The notes: generated by a model not told the origin, from the letters alone. A stretch of DNA of 44,102 bases from an uncultured Muribaculaceae bacterium (GCA_944320595.1 CALUIB010000022.1:1-44102); one strand, 5' to 3'; counted from the stretch's first letter, positions 1 through 7,980 are shown. Numbers and translations are program-made.

Positions 1-51
1 TTGATATGATGCGACAAGTCCTGCTGCATAAGGCGGCATGACACATCGCAT
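1..51 (-). CDS. Possible start of a gene running off the left edge
   Basis: Reading leftwards from an ATG at 51-49 the frame stays open for all 17 codons to the window edge (MRCVMPPYAAGLVASYQ). It lies downstream of a terminator-like hairpin and a minus-strand promoter. Seventeen codons are too few to assign a family, and chance openness is quite possible. Confidence 0.2.
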   Translation of the reverse strand, partial: MRCVMPPYAAGLVASYQ

Positions 52-75
52 GATTATGAATTTGGAATAATGGCA

Positions 76-110
76 AAACAAAAAAGGACAAACCTGTTAT
101 AAGCCTGTCC
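76..110 (-). terminator. Terminator-like hairpin with U-tract, minus strand
   Basis: On the minus strand GGACAGGCTT pairs with GGTTTGTCC (several G-U pairs) around a short loop, followed directly by a T-rich run (76-85). It sits about 95-130 nt after a minus-strand promoter, so it could end a short RNA or attenuate a gene beyond the left edge. Confidence 0.45.
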
Positions 111-210
111 GTTGCTGAATAGCTTGATTAAAATGCTATCCGTTAAGCGTAGCTATATGCACACTTGCCATTTCATGTAGGTTGAACAATTCAAATTTGG
201 ATTACCTCTG

Positions 211-244
211 CAAAGGTAGCATTTGTTCTTGATTATACCTCAAA
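211..244 (-). promoter_or_regulatory. Bacteroidetes-type promoter, minus strand
   Basis: The -7 box TACCTTTG is the complement of 211-218 and a TTTG (241-244) lies 22 nt upstream. It reads towards the left edge. A mini-ORF (MKWQVCI, 153-176 minus) and the hairpin at 86-110 follow it. Confidence 0.4.
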
Positions 245-371
245 GTATTTATATTTTATTTTTAATCCATTTATGAATTCCAGGCGTTACAATCTGCATC
301 AGATAGAGATTTGCTATACAAACAGCCAGACTTAAAACTCCCAATAGAATGTTTTCTGCAAAGTGATATTG

Positions 372-749
372 TCAGTAAGTTACACTGATTGCCTTTACAC
401 AATATGGCAAGCATAATACCGTAGTGACGATGGATGGAATATATTTACGGATGAGCAGAAATTGCACGAGATGGGCAATGAAGTGTAGAGTGAAAGCCAA
501 CAGACAAATGTACCAAAACAACACATTTCCTGTAGCGATAGTGATTATGGTACAAGCACTGCAAATGATAAATTCTTCGCACACAGCAATGCCGAATGCG
601 GGACTCTGAAGAAAAGATAATTTCGACTGCAATGCAGGAAATCTTCAGGACAGTTCTGTTCCATTTCTTCTGTACCAGGTGGGTAAGAGAATCATTTCTT
701 CAAATTCGTGAAGCATGAATAGGATAGGCAATAAAAATATCTGTATCAT
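372..749 (-). pseudogene. HXXEE-domain membrane protein interrupted by in-frame TGA
   Basis: From ATG 749 the frame reads MIQIFLLPILFMLHEFEEMI..., which contains the HEFEE signature (HxxEE) of the HXXEE family of small multi-pass membrane proteins of unknown function. After ...RRNGTELS comes a TGA (645-647), and the same frame continues with RFPALQSKLSFLQ, a second conserved-looking AVCEEF motif, and hydrophobic segments with LHFIAHLVQ, ending at 372. The 126-codon span is close to a whole HXXEE domain. The simplest reading is a nonsense mutation in a once intact gene. It starts 38 bp after the GNAT gene and was probably co-transcribed with it. A separate restart at TTG 632 could make an 86-residue C-terminal piece, but this lacks the HEFEE half. 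A sequencing error cannot be excluded. Confidence 0.65.
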
Positions 750-787
750 AGCTTTCAAGGATTATCTCATTTCTCATGTCATTTCTT

Positions 788-1360
788 TTAAACCAATCGA
801 CATCTTTTTCCCTCCTCCCAATCTTCTTTCGTCATCCGCATGAAATGCTCGATGCGGACATCCCCCAGCGGAGACACTTTCCCTGTTTCCGTATGATGAA
901 AACGGAATCTACATTTTTCCATTACCCGGCGAGATTTCATATTGCCGTCATAGTATCCGCACCAGACGGCTGCCATTCCCAAATCCTCGAAGCATCGTTG
1001 CAACAAACGGTGCACGGCTTCAGGTATCAGCCCTTGTCCCCAATACGGTTTGCCTATCCAATAGCCTATCTCCGCCTCGTTTGCCTGCATTTCAGCACTG
1101 TGCAGACCATCTCCGAACATGATTCCAATGCTCCCGACCGGCTCACCAGTTTCTTTTAAAACCACTGCGTAAGTCTCCGGAGCAGAAAATACAGTCCGGA
1201 TAATATTCAGACTGTCTTCCACAGAAGTATGCGGAAGCCATCCGGCAATCGGACCTATTGCCGGATCTTTGGCATATCTGTACAATGACTCAGCATCCGA
1301 TTCTTGCCAAGCGCGCAAAATAAGCCGTTCGGTAATTAACCAACATGTATTCTTCTCCAT
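788..1360 (-). CDS. GNAT family N-acetyltransferase (RimJ/RimL type)
   Basis: A 190-residue single-domain acetyltransferase that would transfer an acetyl group from acetyl-CoA to an amine; the substrate cannot be told. The N-terminus (WLITERLILRAW) is the usual TERLxLR opening of the RimJ/RimL-like Acetyltransf_3 group. The middle has EIGYWIGKPYWGQGLIPEA, where YWGQGL corresponds to the acetyl-CoA pyrophosphate-binding A motif, and the later GNMKSRRVMEKCRFR matches the usual N-xxS-xx-xMEKxGF segment. Length is typical. It lies 8 bp after the CAT-like gene and 38 bp before the broken HXXEE gene, so the three form one minus-strand unit. Relatives range from ribosomal-protein acetylases to antibiotic and detoxification enzymes. 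Confidence 0.85.
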   Translation of the reverse strand: MEKNTCWLITERLILRAWQESDAESLYRYAKDPAIGPIAGWLPHTSVEDSLNIIRTVFSAPETYAVVLKETGEPVGSIGIMFGDGLHSAEMQANEAEIGYWIGKPYWGQGLIPEAVHRLLQRCFEDLGMAAVWCGYYDGNMKSRRVMEKCRFRFHHTETGKVSPLGDVRIEHFMRMTKEDWEEGKRCRLV

Positions 1361-1368
1361 TGTGGTAG

Positions 1369-2040
1369 TTACTGATTATGTTTGCGCAAAGATAGTGTTT
1401 CTACCCAATTACACGCGCAATCCTCTATTTCTTTTTGCAGGTTTTCCAAAAAGCGTGCAGCATGTGCGCCGTCCATCTGTGTATGGTGGAACTGAAAAGA
1501 AACAGTCAATGTCCGTTTCCACCAATGCCGTTTGTATTTGCCCCAAATCAAAAAAGGATTGTTGAACACACCGCTGTACATGCCTACCGCCCCGTCAATC
1601 TCATATTGTGCAAGGGCAGACGTACCAATAACCATGCTGTCCGTCAAATCGTGGTTCTTGCAGCTTTCGGCAACTTGCTTCGTAAGCCTTAAGTAATCCG
1701 TATTGAACTGCTGCAAATTATCGGAGAAAGGGACATCGCAAGAACTGACTTCACCTTCCCGATTGGCTACAATGGTGCAGACGGCAAGATTGTCGTATTG
1801 CATTAACTTCTTGCCAACAGGTAGCATATAGAACTCTTTGATGTCGCTTGCCGCCCGTCCAATGCACCAGCACATCAGCATATTGAACTTTAACCCTGTC
1901 CGTTTGCTGAGGTGGACAAGGCGGGTTACATCTACCGTCTTGAAAAAGGTGAGCATGGGCATAGGTGCATTCATCCACATTTCAAATGCGTAGGCACGGG
2001 GCGTTTCTTTGAGATTTACTTCGTTCATTCTATCGTTCAT
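1369..2040 (-). CDS. CatA-like O-acetyltransferase
   Basis: A 223-residue protein of the chloramphenicol acetyltransferase fold. The catalytic histidine motif is present near residue 190 as QFHHTQMDGAHAARFL (HHxxxDG consensus), and the N-terminal FFKTVDVTRLV and FNMLMCWCIGRAA segments fit the family. Family enzymes transfer acetyl from acetyl-CoA to a hydroxyl and act as trimers. Many Bacteroidales CatA-like proteins are not proven resistance enzymes, so chloramphenicol resistance should not be assumed from the fold. The start at 2040 (MNDRMNEVNL) has an alternative ATG four codons later. It heads a three-gene unit with the GNAT and HXXEE genes, and lies 62 bp after the AraC regulator on the same strand. 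Confidence 0.85.
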   Translation of the reverse strand: MNDRMNEVNLKETPRAYAFEMWMNAPMPMLTFFKTVDVTRLVHLSKRTGLKFNMLMCWCIGRAASDIKEFYMLPVGKKLMQYDNLAVCTIVANREGEVSSCDVPFSDNLQQFNTDYLRLTKQVAESCKNHDLTDSMVIGTSALAQYEIDGAVGMYSGVFNNPFLIWGKYKRHWWKRTLTVSFQFHHTQMDGAHAARFLENLQKEIEDCACNWVETLSLRKHNQ

Positions 2041-2057
2041 TTTAAGTTTAATAAGCG

Positions 2058-2065
2058 CAAAGGTA
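2058..2065 (-). promoter_or_regulatory. Putative -7 box for the CAT-GNAT unit
   Basis: The complement of 2058-2065 is TACCTTTG, matching TAnnTTTG, 18 bp before the CAT-like start. I see no convincing -33 TTG at the right distance, so expression from the upstream regulator gene is equally possible. Confidence 0.3.
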
Positions 2066-2102
2066 AGCCAGCTATTAAACTATGGATAGAATAAAAGGGA
2101 CA

Positions 2103-2924
2103 TTATACAGGATCGTTGAACAAATCGGAATAGGGCTTGCATACGTTTAGCAAAGCCAATGGCGTATAGCCGCTGAATTGCTTAAACTCCCGGATAAAAT
2201 GCGACTGGTCAGCGTAACCGCATTGGTATGCCAACTGAGCCTGATTTGTATCTTCCGAGCAATGCTGCAACAATTTCAATGATTTCTGGAAACGGACTAC
2301 TCTCGCATATTCTTTGGGATTCGCACCTACCAGCTCATTAAACAGACGTTCAAACTGTTTTTTGCCTAAACAGGCAATGGAAGCCTGTTCTGTAACAGAG
2401 GTTGCAGGCATTATGAACAGTCGTTTTATTGCAGCGGTTATTCTTTTGATGTTGTATGCCGTTTTTGAAGTCAATACATCCGCTATTTGTGATAATAACC
2501 ATTGCTCTATTAAGTTGATACATAAATTCGTATTTTCACAATCAAAGATTTGTGCAGCCAGTTGTTTCAGATTCTTGTTTTCAAGGTCATAACCGGAGAC
2601 CTCCTGATTGTGCAATAAGGATATGGGCAAGTTCAAGAAGGCTTTTAGGACGTATGGCTGGAACACAACCACAATCATTTCCACATTTTCATCCGCATAC
2701 AAATGGGAAGGATAGTTTACCTGACCGCTAATGGTAAATTCCGATTGAGTGGTTTTTAATTCCGGGATATAAAGCGGCGTTTGTTTATGGAAAATGATTT
2801 GAGGACAGCCAATAGGAAAAGTAAGGGTATTCAGCGGTTGGTTGCTTTTGAATACCCAATAATACCTGACGTAAGGCTGTAACTCCTTGCAAGGCTTGTA
2901 GAATTTGAAGTCCTCTTGAATCAT
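2103..2924 (-). CDS. AraC family transcriptional regulator
   Basis: A DNA-binding regulator with an N-terminal sensing domain (from FKFYKPCKELQPYVRYYWV, of the DUF6597-like type found in many Bacteroidetes AraC proteins) and a C-terminal pair of helix-turn-helix motifs: CLGKKQFERLFNELVG then the AraC signature around AYQCGYADQSHFIREF and FSGYTPLAL. I start it at ATG 2924 because family members begin a few residues before YKPC. The frame is open to an ATG at 2999, which would give 298 residues, but the extra 25 residues do not resemble the family. A TATCTTTG box lies only 5 bp before ATG 2924. Its ligand and targets are unknown; the adjacent acetyltransferase unit on the same strand is the obvious candidate target. 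Confidence 0.85.
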   Translation of the reverse strand: MIQEDFKFYKPCKELQPYVRYYWVFKSNQPLNTLTFPIGCPQIIFHKQTPLYIPELKTTQSEFTISGQVNYPSHLYADENVEMIVVVFQPYVLKAFLNLPISLLHNQEVSGYDLENKNLKQLAAQIFDCENTNLCINLIEQWLLSQIADVLTSKTAYNIKRITAAIKRLFIMPATSVTEQASIACLGKKQFERLFNELVGANPKEYARVVRFQKSLKLLQHCSEDTNQAQLAYQCGYADQSHFIREFKQFSGYTPLALLNVCKPYSDLFNDPV

Positions 2925-2928
2925 GCCA

Positions 2929-2936
2929 CAAAGATA
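2929..2936 (-). promoter_or_regulatory. Putative -7 box next to the AraC start
   Basis: The complement of 2929-2936 is TATCTTTG, ending 5 bp before ATG 2924. If used, the mRNA would be nearly leaderless and the longer reading from 2999 could not be made from it. No clear -33 element is seen. Confidence 0.3.
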
Positions 2937-3142
2937 TGGCTTTATTCCTTTGGTGAAGCCGATGGCAGCGCACAACTTTTCCATCTCCTCAATTGGCATT
3001 TGGCAAACGGCGGATGCTACCTAACGTACATCCTGAATTGCGCATTGGCGATACTGGTTGGCATCAAAATACATCAACACACATCTTAAATGGGGAAAGC
3101 CGTGCCATGGTGCATGAAAAAAACTGAAAAAACGGGGGTAAA

Positions 3143-3174
3143 TTTGCCTAAAGCGACAAGAAAGTGTAATTTTG
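3143..3174 (+). promoter_or_regulatory. Promoter of trigger factor gene
   Basis: TTTG (3143-3146), a 20-nt spacer, then TAATTTTG (3167-3174): an excellent match to the Bacteroidetes housekeeping promoter. It predicts a leader of about 55 nt before the ATG at 3236. The rest of 3000-3142 holds nothing I recognise. Confidence 0.65.
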
Positions 3175-3235
3175 CACTCCGATAGAGTTCTGTATCACAA
3201 GAATATTAACAAAAAACTATTATACAAACAGATCA

Positions 3236-4612
3236 ATGAACGTAACACTGGAAAAAGTGGGTAACGTGAACGGTTACATCACGGTATCGATCGAAGCTAA
3301 CGACTATCAAGACAAGGTAAAAAAGGAACTGAAAACCATCGGCCTGCGCCACCCCGAGCGCGGTTTCCGCCCCGGACACGTGCCAATGGCCCTGCTGCAA
3401 AAGAAATATGGCCGCGAGGCTTTGGTGGAAACCATCAACCGCGAGGCTTACGATGCTCTTGTGAAGTATATCCAAGACAACAAGCTCAACATACTTGGCG
3501 ACCCGATGATTGCCAACGCAGCCGACTTGGTGTGGGAGAACGGCAAGGACTTCAACTTGAAGTTTGAAGTGGGTATCGCCCCCGAAATCAACTACACCGT
3601 GGGCAAGGACACCACTGTTCCCTACTACAACATAGAAGTGAGCGACGAAATGCTCAAGAAGAACGACGAGATGCTGCTGGCTCGCGCAGGCAAGCAAGTA
3701 CCCGGCGAGGTGGTTGACGACACAGCACTCGTGAAAGGCTCGATGGTGGAACTTGCCGAAGACGGCTCGGTGAAAGAAGGCGGCCTGAGCGTGGAAAACA
3801 CCATAGTATCGCCGCAGCACTTCAAGGCCGACGACCAAAAGGCCCTGTTTGCCGGCAAGAAGGTGGGCGACGAGGTTGTGTTCAACCCGTGGGCTACCTG
3901 CGATGGCAGCGCAGTGGAACTGGCCTCGATGCTCAATACCGACAAGGACAAGGTGGCCGAGCTGAAGTCGAACTTCAAGATGACCATCAAGGAAATACTC
4001 GTGGTGAAAAAGGCCGAACACGGACAAGAATTCTATGACGAGATGTTCGGCACCGGCAAAATCACAAGCGAAGAAGAATATTTCGCAAAACTGAAGGAAA
4101 ATATCGCCAACCAAATGAAGGGCGACAGCAACTACCGTTTCACCATCGACGCTCGCAAGGCCATCATGGACAAGGTGGGCGCACTGGAACTGCCTGCCGA
4201 TTTCCTCAAGCGTTGGCTGCTGCGCCAGGACGACAAGAAACACACCCCCGAAACCATCGATGCCGACTTCGAGAAGATGACTCCCGACTTGCAATGGCAA
4301 TTGGTGAAGGAGAAACTCGTTGCCGACCTTGCAGTTAAGGTAGAAGAGGCCGACTTCCTGAACATCGCCAAGTTGATAGCCGTGCAGCAATTCGCCCAAT
4401 ATGGCATGACCAACATTCCCGACGATGTGGTTGAACGCTATGCCAAGGAAATCCTCGACAACAAGGAATACCGCCAACGTATCGCCGAGCGCGCCGTTGA
4501 AGACAAGATGTATGCAGGCATAAAGGAGGCTGTCAACATCGAGGAAAAGACTGTGAGCGTGGACGACTTCAACGCCCTGTTCAAGGCCGAAGAAGATACT
4601 GCTGCTGAATAA
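3236..4612 (+). CDS. tig: Trigger factor
   Basis: A 458-residue ribosome-associated chaperone that meets nascent chains at the exit tunnel. The N-terminal ribosome-binding domain carries the signature loop GFRPGHVPMALLQKKYG (about residues 40-57; the consensus is GFRxGKxP). A middle FKBP-like segment follows (about 145-240, with VKGSMVEL and FAGKKVGDEVVF) but is divergent, as is usual in Bacteroidetes, so prolyl isomerase activity is uncertain. The C-terminal half is the long helical cradle, ending in an acidic tail EEDTAAE. Length is normal for the family. It is a monocistronic gene with its own promoter and a strong terminator, convergent with the flavodiiron gene. Confidence 0.95.
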   Translation: MNVTLEKVGNVNGYITVSIEANDYQDKVKKELKTIGLRHPERGFRPGHVPMALLQKKYGREALVETINREAYDALVKYIQDNKLNILGDPMIANAADLVWENGKDFNLKFEVGIAPEINYTVGKDTTVPYYNIEVSDEMLKKNDEMLLARAGKQVPGEVVDDTALVKGSMVELAEDGSVKEGGLSVENTIVSPQHFKADDQKALFAGKKVGDEVVFNPWATCDGSAVELASMLNTDKDKVAELKSNFKMTIKEILVVKKAEHGQEFYDEMFGTGKITSEEEYFAKLKENIANQMKGDSNYRFTIDARKAIMDKVGALELPADFLKRWLLRQDDKKHTPETIDADFEKMTPDLQWQLVKEKLVADLAVKVEEADFLNIAKLIAVQQFAQYGMTNIPDDVVERYAKEILDNKEYRQRIAERAVEDKMYAGIKEAVNIEEKTVSVDDFNALFKAEEDTAAE

Positions 4613-4634
4613 AACTTCCATAGCCACAACAACA

Positions 4635-4674
4635 TAAAATAACGGCACGAGCGAAAGCCCGTGCCGTTATTTTA
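4635..4674. terminator. Bidirectional terminator between tig and flavodiiron gene
   Basis: AAAATAACGGCACG (from 4635) pairs with CGTGCCGTTATTTT (to 4673) around a short GC-rich loop. A-rich and T-rich flanks on both sides let it work for the two convergent genes. Confidence 0.8.
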
Positions 4675-4702
4675 TTCATACAATCCGCAGAGGGAGGGAT
4701 CA

Positions 4703-5905
4703 TCACTCCACCACGCCGTTCACACGTGCAGCCATCGCTGCGGCAAGCGAGCGGCAAGCCTCGATGTCGGCTCCCGTGGCGGCGCACTTCATGTCGAAAG
4801 GCTCGCCCACCTGCTCCACTTTCATGCAGTCGAGGCTGGCCTTGATGTTCTTACTCGAAACCGGAGCCCACGAACCCGAGCCGAAACAGCCCACATAGCG
4901 GTTCTTGATTTCCCGGCTTTTCAATGCCGAAAGCAGGCGTTCCACCTCGGGGAACAGCCCGTTGTTATACGTCGGGCCGCCTATTATAAGGCCGCTATAC
5001 CGCATTACGTCGGCGAGCACCATCGACAAGTCGCTGTGCGACAAGTTATATATCCTTATGTTACGCACACCGTTGCGGCTCAGTTCGGCGGCTATCGTCT
5101 CGGCAAGCTCCTCGGTGTTGCCATACATCGACGCATATGCCACCACCACGCCCGGTTCGCCCTCAAAGCGTGCCATGCGACTATAAATGTCAACCACGCG
5201 AGCTATCTCGTCGTGCCACACAGGGCCATGGGTGCTGCACACGTAACGGATTGGCACACCATCGAACTTGGCGATGGCTTTCTGCACGAATTGCCCGTAC
5301 TTGGCCACGATGTTGGAATAGTATCGGTACATTTCGGGGTAATACGGTGTGGTATCCATCTGCGAGTCAACCACGCCGCCATTCAATGCGCCAAAGCAAC
5401 CGAACGCGTCGCCGCTGAACAGTACGCCATCCTGCTCCACGTAAGTCATCATAGTCTCGGGCCAGTGTACCATGGGCGTGAACACGAATTTCAGCGTTTT
5501 TCCGCCGCCCAGGTCTATCACGTCGCCGTCGGCCACCGTCACCACATCTTCACTGCCAATCCCGTAAAAGCCTTTCAGCATGGCGGCAGTCTTGCCATTG
5601 CCCACAATCTTCAACGCAGGATATTTGGCCTTGATGGCCTCGATGGAGCCGCTATGGTCAGGTTCCATGTGATTAATCACCAAATAGTCGATGGCGGCAT
5701 CGCCAATTATTTCCCCTATCCTATTCAAGAACTTTGAACTCTGGGCCACGTGCACCGTGTCGATAAGTGCCACCCGTTCCCCTTTCACGATATATGAATT
5801 ATAGCTCACGCCCGCCGGCAGCGGCCACAATCCTTCAAAGCGGTGCGTAGTGCGGTCGTTAACCCCCACATAGTAAACACCATTGCAAATCTCATGAATA
5901 TTCAT
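4703..5905 (-). CDS. A-type flavodiiron protein (FprA-like)
   Basis: A 400-residue cytoplasmic flavoprotein that reduces O2 to water and/or NO to N2O, protecting anaerobes. The N-terminal metallo-beta-lactamase-like domain (about 1-250) has the diiron ligand motif HMEPDH at residues 79-84 (HxExDH), then SGDAFGCFGALNGG and STHGPVWHD carrying further ligands. The C-terminal flavodoxin domain begins near residue 253 with VVAYASMYGNTEELAE, the FMN phosphate loop, and continues with GGPTYNNG and GSGSWAP. There is no extra rubredoxin or flavin reductase domain, so it is class A. It is monocistronic, with a shared-type promoter element just upstream. Whether O2 or NO is preferred cannot be read from the sequence. 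Confidence 0.93.
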   Translation of the reverse strand: MNIHEICNGVYYVGVNDRTTHRFEGLWPLPAGVSYNSYIVKGERVALIDTVHVAQSSKFLNRIGEIIGDAAIDYLVINHMEPDHSGSIEAIKAKYPALKIVGNGKTAAMLKGFYGIGSEDVVTVADGDVIDLGGGKTLKFVFTPMVHWPETMMTYVEQDGVLFSGDAFGCFGALNGGVVDSQMDTTPYYPEMYRYYSNIVAKYGQFVQKAIAKFDGVPIRYVCSTHGPVWHDEIARVVDIYSRMARFEGEPGVVVAYASMYGNTEELAETIAAELSRNGVRNIRIYNLSHSDLSMVLADVMRYSGLIIGGPTYNNGLFPEVERLLSALKSREIKNRYVGCFGSGSWAPVSSKNIKASLDCMKVEQVGEPFDMKCAATGADIEACRSLAAAMAARVNGVVE

Positions 5906-5928
5906 AACACTAATTCAACTTTGTGAGT

Positions 5929-6006
5929 GCAAAGATAGTGCAAATCGAGAGCAAAACATCAAGCTTGCTTGAGTGTTATGCCGAGATGCAGCCTATTTTA
6001 TGCAAA
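5929..6006 (-). promoter_or_regulatory. Extended promoter element, copy A (flavodiiron gene)
   Basis: Reading towards the gene this 78-bp element ends in TGCACTATCTTTGCA, containing the -7 box TATCTTTG. The interior has a CAAGCTTGCTTG segment and the distal end TGCATAAAATAG mirrors the promoter-proximal arm. It is about three-quarters identical to copy B at 9357-9432 and shares its first 30 bp with copy C at 11464-11493. The -33 match is weak. Confidence 0.5.
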
Positions 6007-6071
6007 ATTAATCAATCCCCCAGCAACCTGCAACACCTGCCAGCACACACAGCCCTAATTTATTGCAGCAC

Positions 6072-6107
6072 AAGGCTGGGCGGCCACCGAAAGCAGCCGC
6101 TCGGCTT
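6072..6107 (-). terminator. Imperfect hairpin after the M24 peptidase gene
   Basis: AAGGCTGGGCGGC and GCCGCTCGGCTT form an imperfect 12-bp stem some 20 bp after the stop codon of the M24 gene. No clear U-tract follows on either strand, so termination is only a possibility. Confidence 0.3.
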
Positions 6108-6125
6108 GGGTTATAATTTAAAATC

Positions 6126-7298
6126 TTAATACAGCTCGATGATTTCCTCGGGGGCGTTGGTGAGGCATTCCAGCCCGTCGGGACGAACCTCGTAGGTATT
6201 TTCTATGCCCACCGCACCCACTTCGGGTATCACGAATTTGGGTTCAAGCGCTATCACGTTGCCCTCTTCAAGGATGTCGCGGCTGCGCGGTGCTATCACA
6301 GGCAGCTCGTTTACCTCGATACCCACACCGTGGCCTATGAACCCGGCCTTTTGCTTTAGCCCCATGAAATATTCTTCAAGGCCTGCCTCTTTCACCATCG
6401 ACATGGCCTCTTCATAGAGCACCTTGGCCTCGGTGCCGGGAACTGCCATTTTGACAAGGCGGCGGTGTATGTCTATCGAGCACTGGTGCGCACGCATGGC
6501 AAGGTCGCTGATTGCCCCCACGCGGAACACGCGCGTCATGTCGGTCATATACCCGTTGAAGTTGCCGCACATATCCACCATCACAGTGTTGCCTGGCTTG
6601 ATTAGCGAGCCGTTGCTACCCACTGGCAGCGACTCGTCTAATCCCTCGCCGCCCATCGCGAAGTCGTAGGGCGACGGAGCCTCGGCGTTGCGCCCGCACA
6701 GCAAGTTGCCCATGAACAGCTCCATGGTATCGCCAGCAATGCGGAACTGCCCCAGGCAGCCCTCGTTGCGCAAGATGCGCTCAACCTCTATTTGCAGCTC
6801 CACGTCGGTCATACCCTCGCGGTACACCTTCTTTATGCGGCTGTATGCTGCCTCGTGGTGTATGCCGCAGGTCTTCAGCTTTGAAATCTCAAATTCGCTT
6901 TTCACCGAGCGCACCTTGTTGATAATGGGCGTGGCATCGGCCACCTTGGCTCCGGCAAACACGCTTTGCAGGCGCAACACGGTGTTATAGGCCGCAAGGC
7001 CAAGTTCAATGGCCACCGTCGCCGGCATCTTCCCGGCCAGTGTCTCGGCAATCTGTTCGGGCTTGCGTATGCGCACCACATTTTCGCCTTCAAGGTCATT
7101 AGGGCGTTTCACAAAATAAGTGGCGTTCCCGTCAGCAGTTATATAAACGTAACCGCAAAATACGCGGCCAGTGGCATAATAAATGTTGGCAAAGCTTGAA
7201 AGCAGCATTGCGTCGATGCCCTCACCGGCCATCGCCTCGGCTATGCGAGCATTGCGGGCGGCTATTTCGTTGCCCATCGAAAAAGGAATGATATTCAT
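6126..7298 (-). CDS. M24 family metallopeptidase (Xaa-Pro aminopeptidase-like)
   Basis: A 390-residue cytoplasmic dimetal aminopeptidase of the pita-bread fold, expected to release N-terminal residues next to proline. An N-terminal creatinase-like domain (about 1-135) precedes the catalytic domain. The five metal ligands can be followed: the two aspartates in VDMCGNFNGYMTDMTR, the histidine in GFIGHGVGIEVNE, and the glutamates in ALEPKF and GIENTYEV. Members with this layout also include creatinase or dimethylsulfoniopropionate lyase-like enzymes, so substrate is inferred only. Its ATG overlaps the TGA of the HAD phosphatase gene (ATGA, 7295-7298), indicating translational coupling as the last gene of the operon. 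Confidence 0.9.
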   Translation of the reverse strand: MNIIPFSMGNEIAARNARIAEAMAGEGIDAMLLSSFANIYYATGRVFCGYVYITADGNATYFVKRPNDLEGENVVRIRKPEQIAETLAGKMPATVAIELGLAAYNTVLRLQSVFAGAKVADATPIINKVRSVKSEFEISKLKTCGIHHEAAYSRIKKVYREGMTDVELQIEVERILRNEGCLGQFRIAGDTMELFMGNLLCGRNAEAPSPYDFAMGGEGLDESLPVGSNGSLIKPGNTVMVDMCGNFNGYMTDMTRVFRVGAISDLAMRAHQCSIDIHRRLVKMAVPGTEAKVLYEEAMSMVKEAGLEEYFMGLKQKAGFIGHGVGIEVNELPVIAPRSRDILEEGNVIALEPKFVIPEVGAVGIENTYEVRPDGLECLTNAPEEIIELY

Positions 7299-7963
7299 AA
7301 TTTCTCGTGTTTAATAAGTTTTAAAAAATACTGAGTGAAGTCGGCAAAGCTGCCAAAGGCCATGTCATAGTCCCGGCACGAGCCAAACCCATATTGCATA
7401 TATGCAAAAGGTATGCCCGCCCGGTGAGTCTCGTCACAATCGCCCTGCGTGTCACCCACATACACAGCCCCGGCCAAACGGTACTTCTCGATAAGGTAGC
7501 GCATATTCTCCCCCTTTGGCACAGGCCGCTCGCCGTATGTGACCGAGTCGGTGAACAGGTGCCCGGTGTGGGTGAACTGCATGAAGTTGCGCAACCCATT
7601 GCGCCCGCAGTTGCTTATCATAAACAGGCGGTAATGGCGCGACAGTTCTTCAAGCCCGCGATAAACACCCGGATAGAGTGTGCCGCCCAATTGCGGCATC
7701 ATTTCTTCCTCGGCCTCGCCAAGCGCGGCCACGAATGCGTCGCGGCTGAAGGCGGCAGGAACACGCCCACTGGTAATCCCTTCCACTATCACCTCGATGG
7801 GCTTGCCCATATATGGCACAAGGTCGGCTCCAGTGAGGCGAATGTCTATGCCGCAGTCGGCAAAACAGCGGTTCCACACCGCAGCGTATGAGCCGGTGGC
7901 ATCCCACAGCGTGCCGTCCATGTCGAACAGCAGTGAATCAATGTCGTTGTTGTCAATCATCAT
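7295..7963 (-). CDS. HAD superfamily hydrolase (subfamily IA phosphatase)
   Basis: A 222-residue phosphatase. Motif I is DMDGT (LLFDMDGTLWD, the first Asp being the nucleophile), a helical cap follows (about residues 25-95), motif II is the serine in FMISNCGRNG, motif III the lysine in VPKGENM, and motif IV is VGDTQGDCD. This is the phosphoglycolate phosphatase-like group, acting on small phosphorylated metabolites; the exact substrate is not evident. It lies 17 bp after gldH and overlaps the M24 gene by 4 bp, so it belongs to the same minus-strand operon. Confidence 0.88.
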   Translation of the reverse strand: MMIDNNDIDSLLFDMDGTLWDATGSYAAVWNRCFADCGIDIRLTGADLVPYMGKPIEVIVEGITSGRVPAAFSRDAFVAALGEAEEEMMPQLGGTLYPGVYRGLEELSRHYRLFMISNCGRNGLRNFMQFTHTGHLFTDSVTYGERPVPKGENMRYLIEKYRLAGAVYVGDTQGDCDETHRAGIPFAYMQYGFGSCRDYDMAFGSFADFTQYFLKLIKHEKL

Positions 7964-7980
7964 CTATGTCTTGTTATTGT

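Noticed and set aside
1369-2040. Calling the CAT-like gene a chloramphenicol resistance gene
   Set aside because: The catalytic HHxxxDG motif is there, but many CatA-like proteins of Bacteroidales have other or unknown substrates; the sequence alone does not decide.
3233-4648. Long open frame (471 codons) on the minus strand opposite trigger factor
   Set aside because: It is the antisense of an unmistakable tig gene, has no recognisable domain, and arises from the GC-biased third positions. The same holds for long antisense frames opposite the flavodiiron (4661-5737), dnaJ (18286-19638), CoA-transferase (21167-22828), ricT (23550-24944) and rny (25032-26561) genes.
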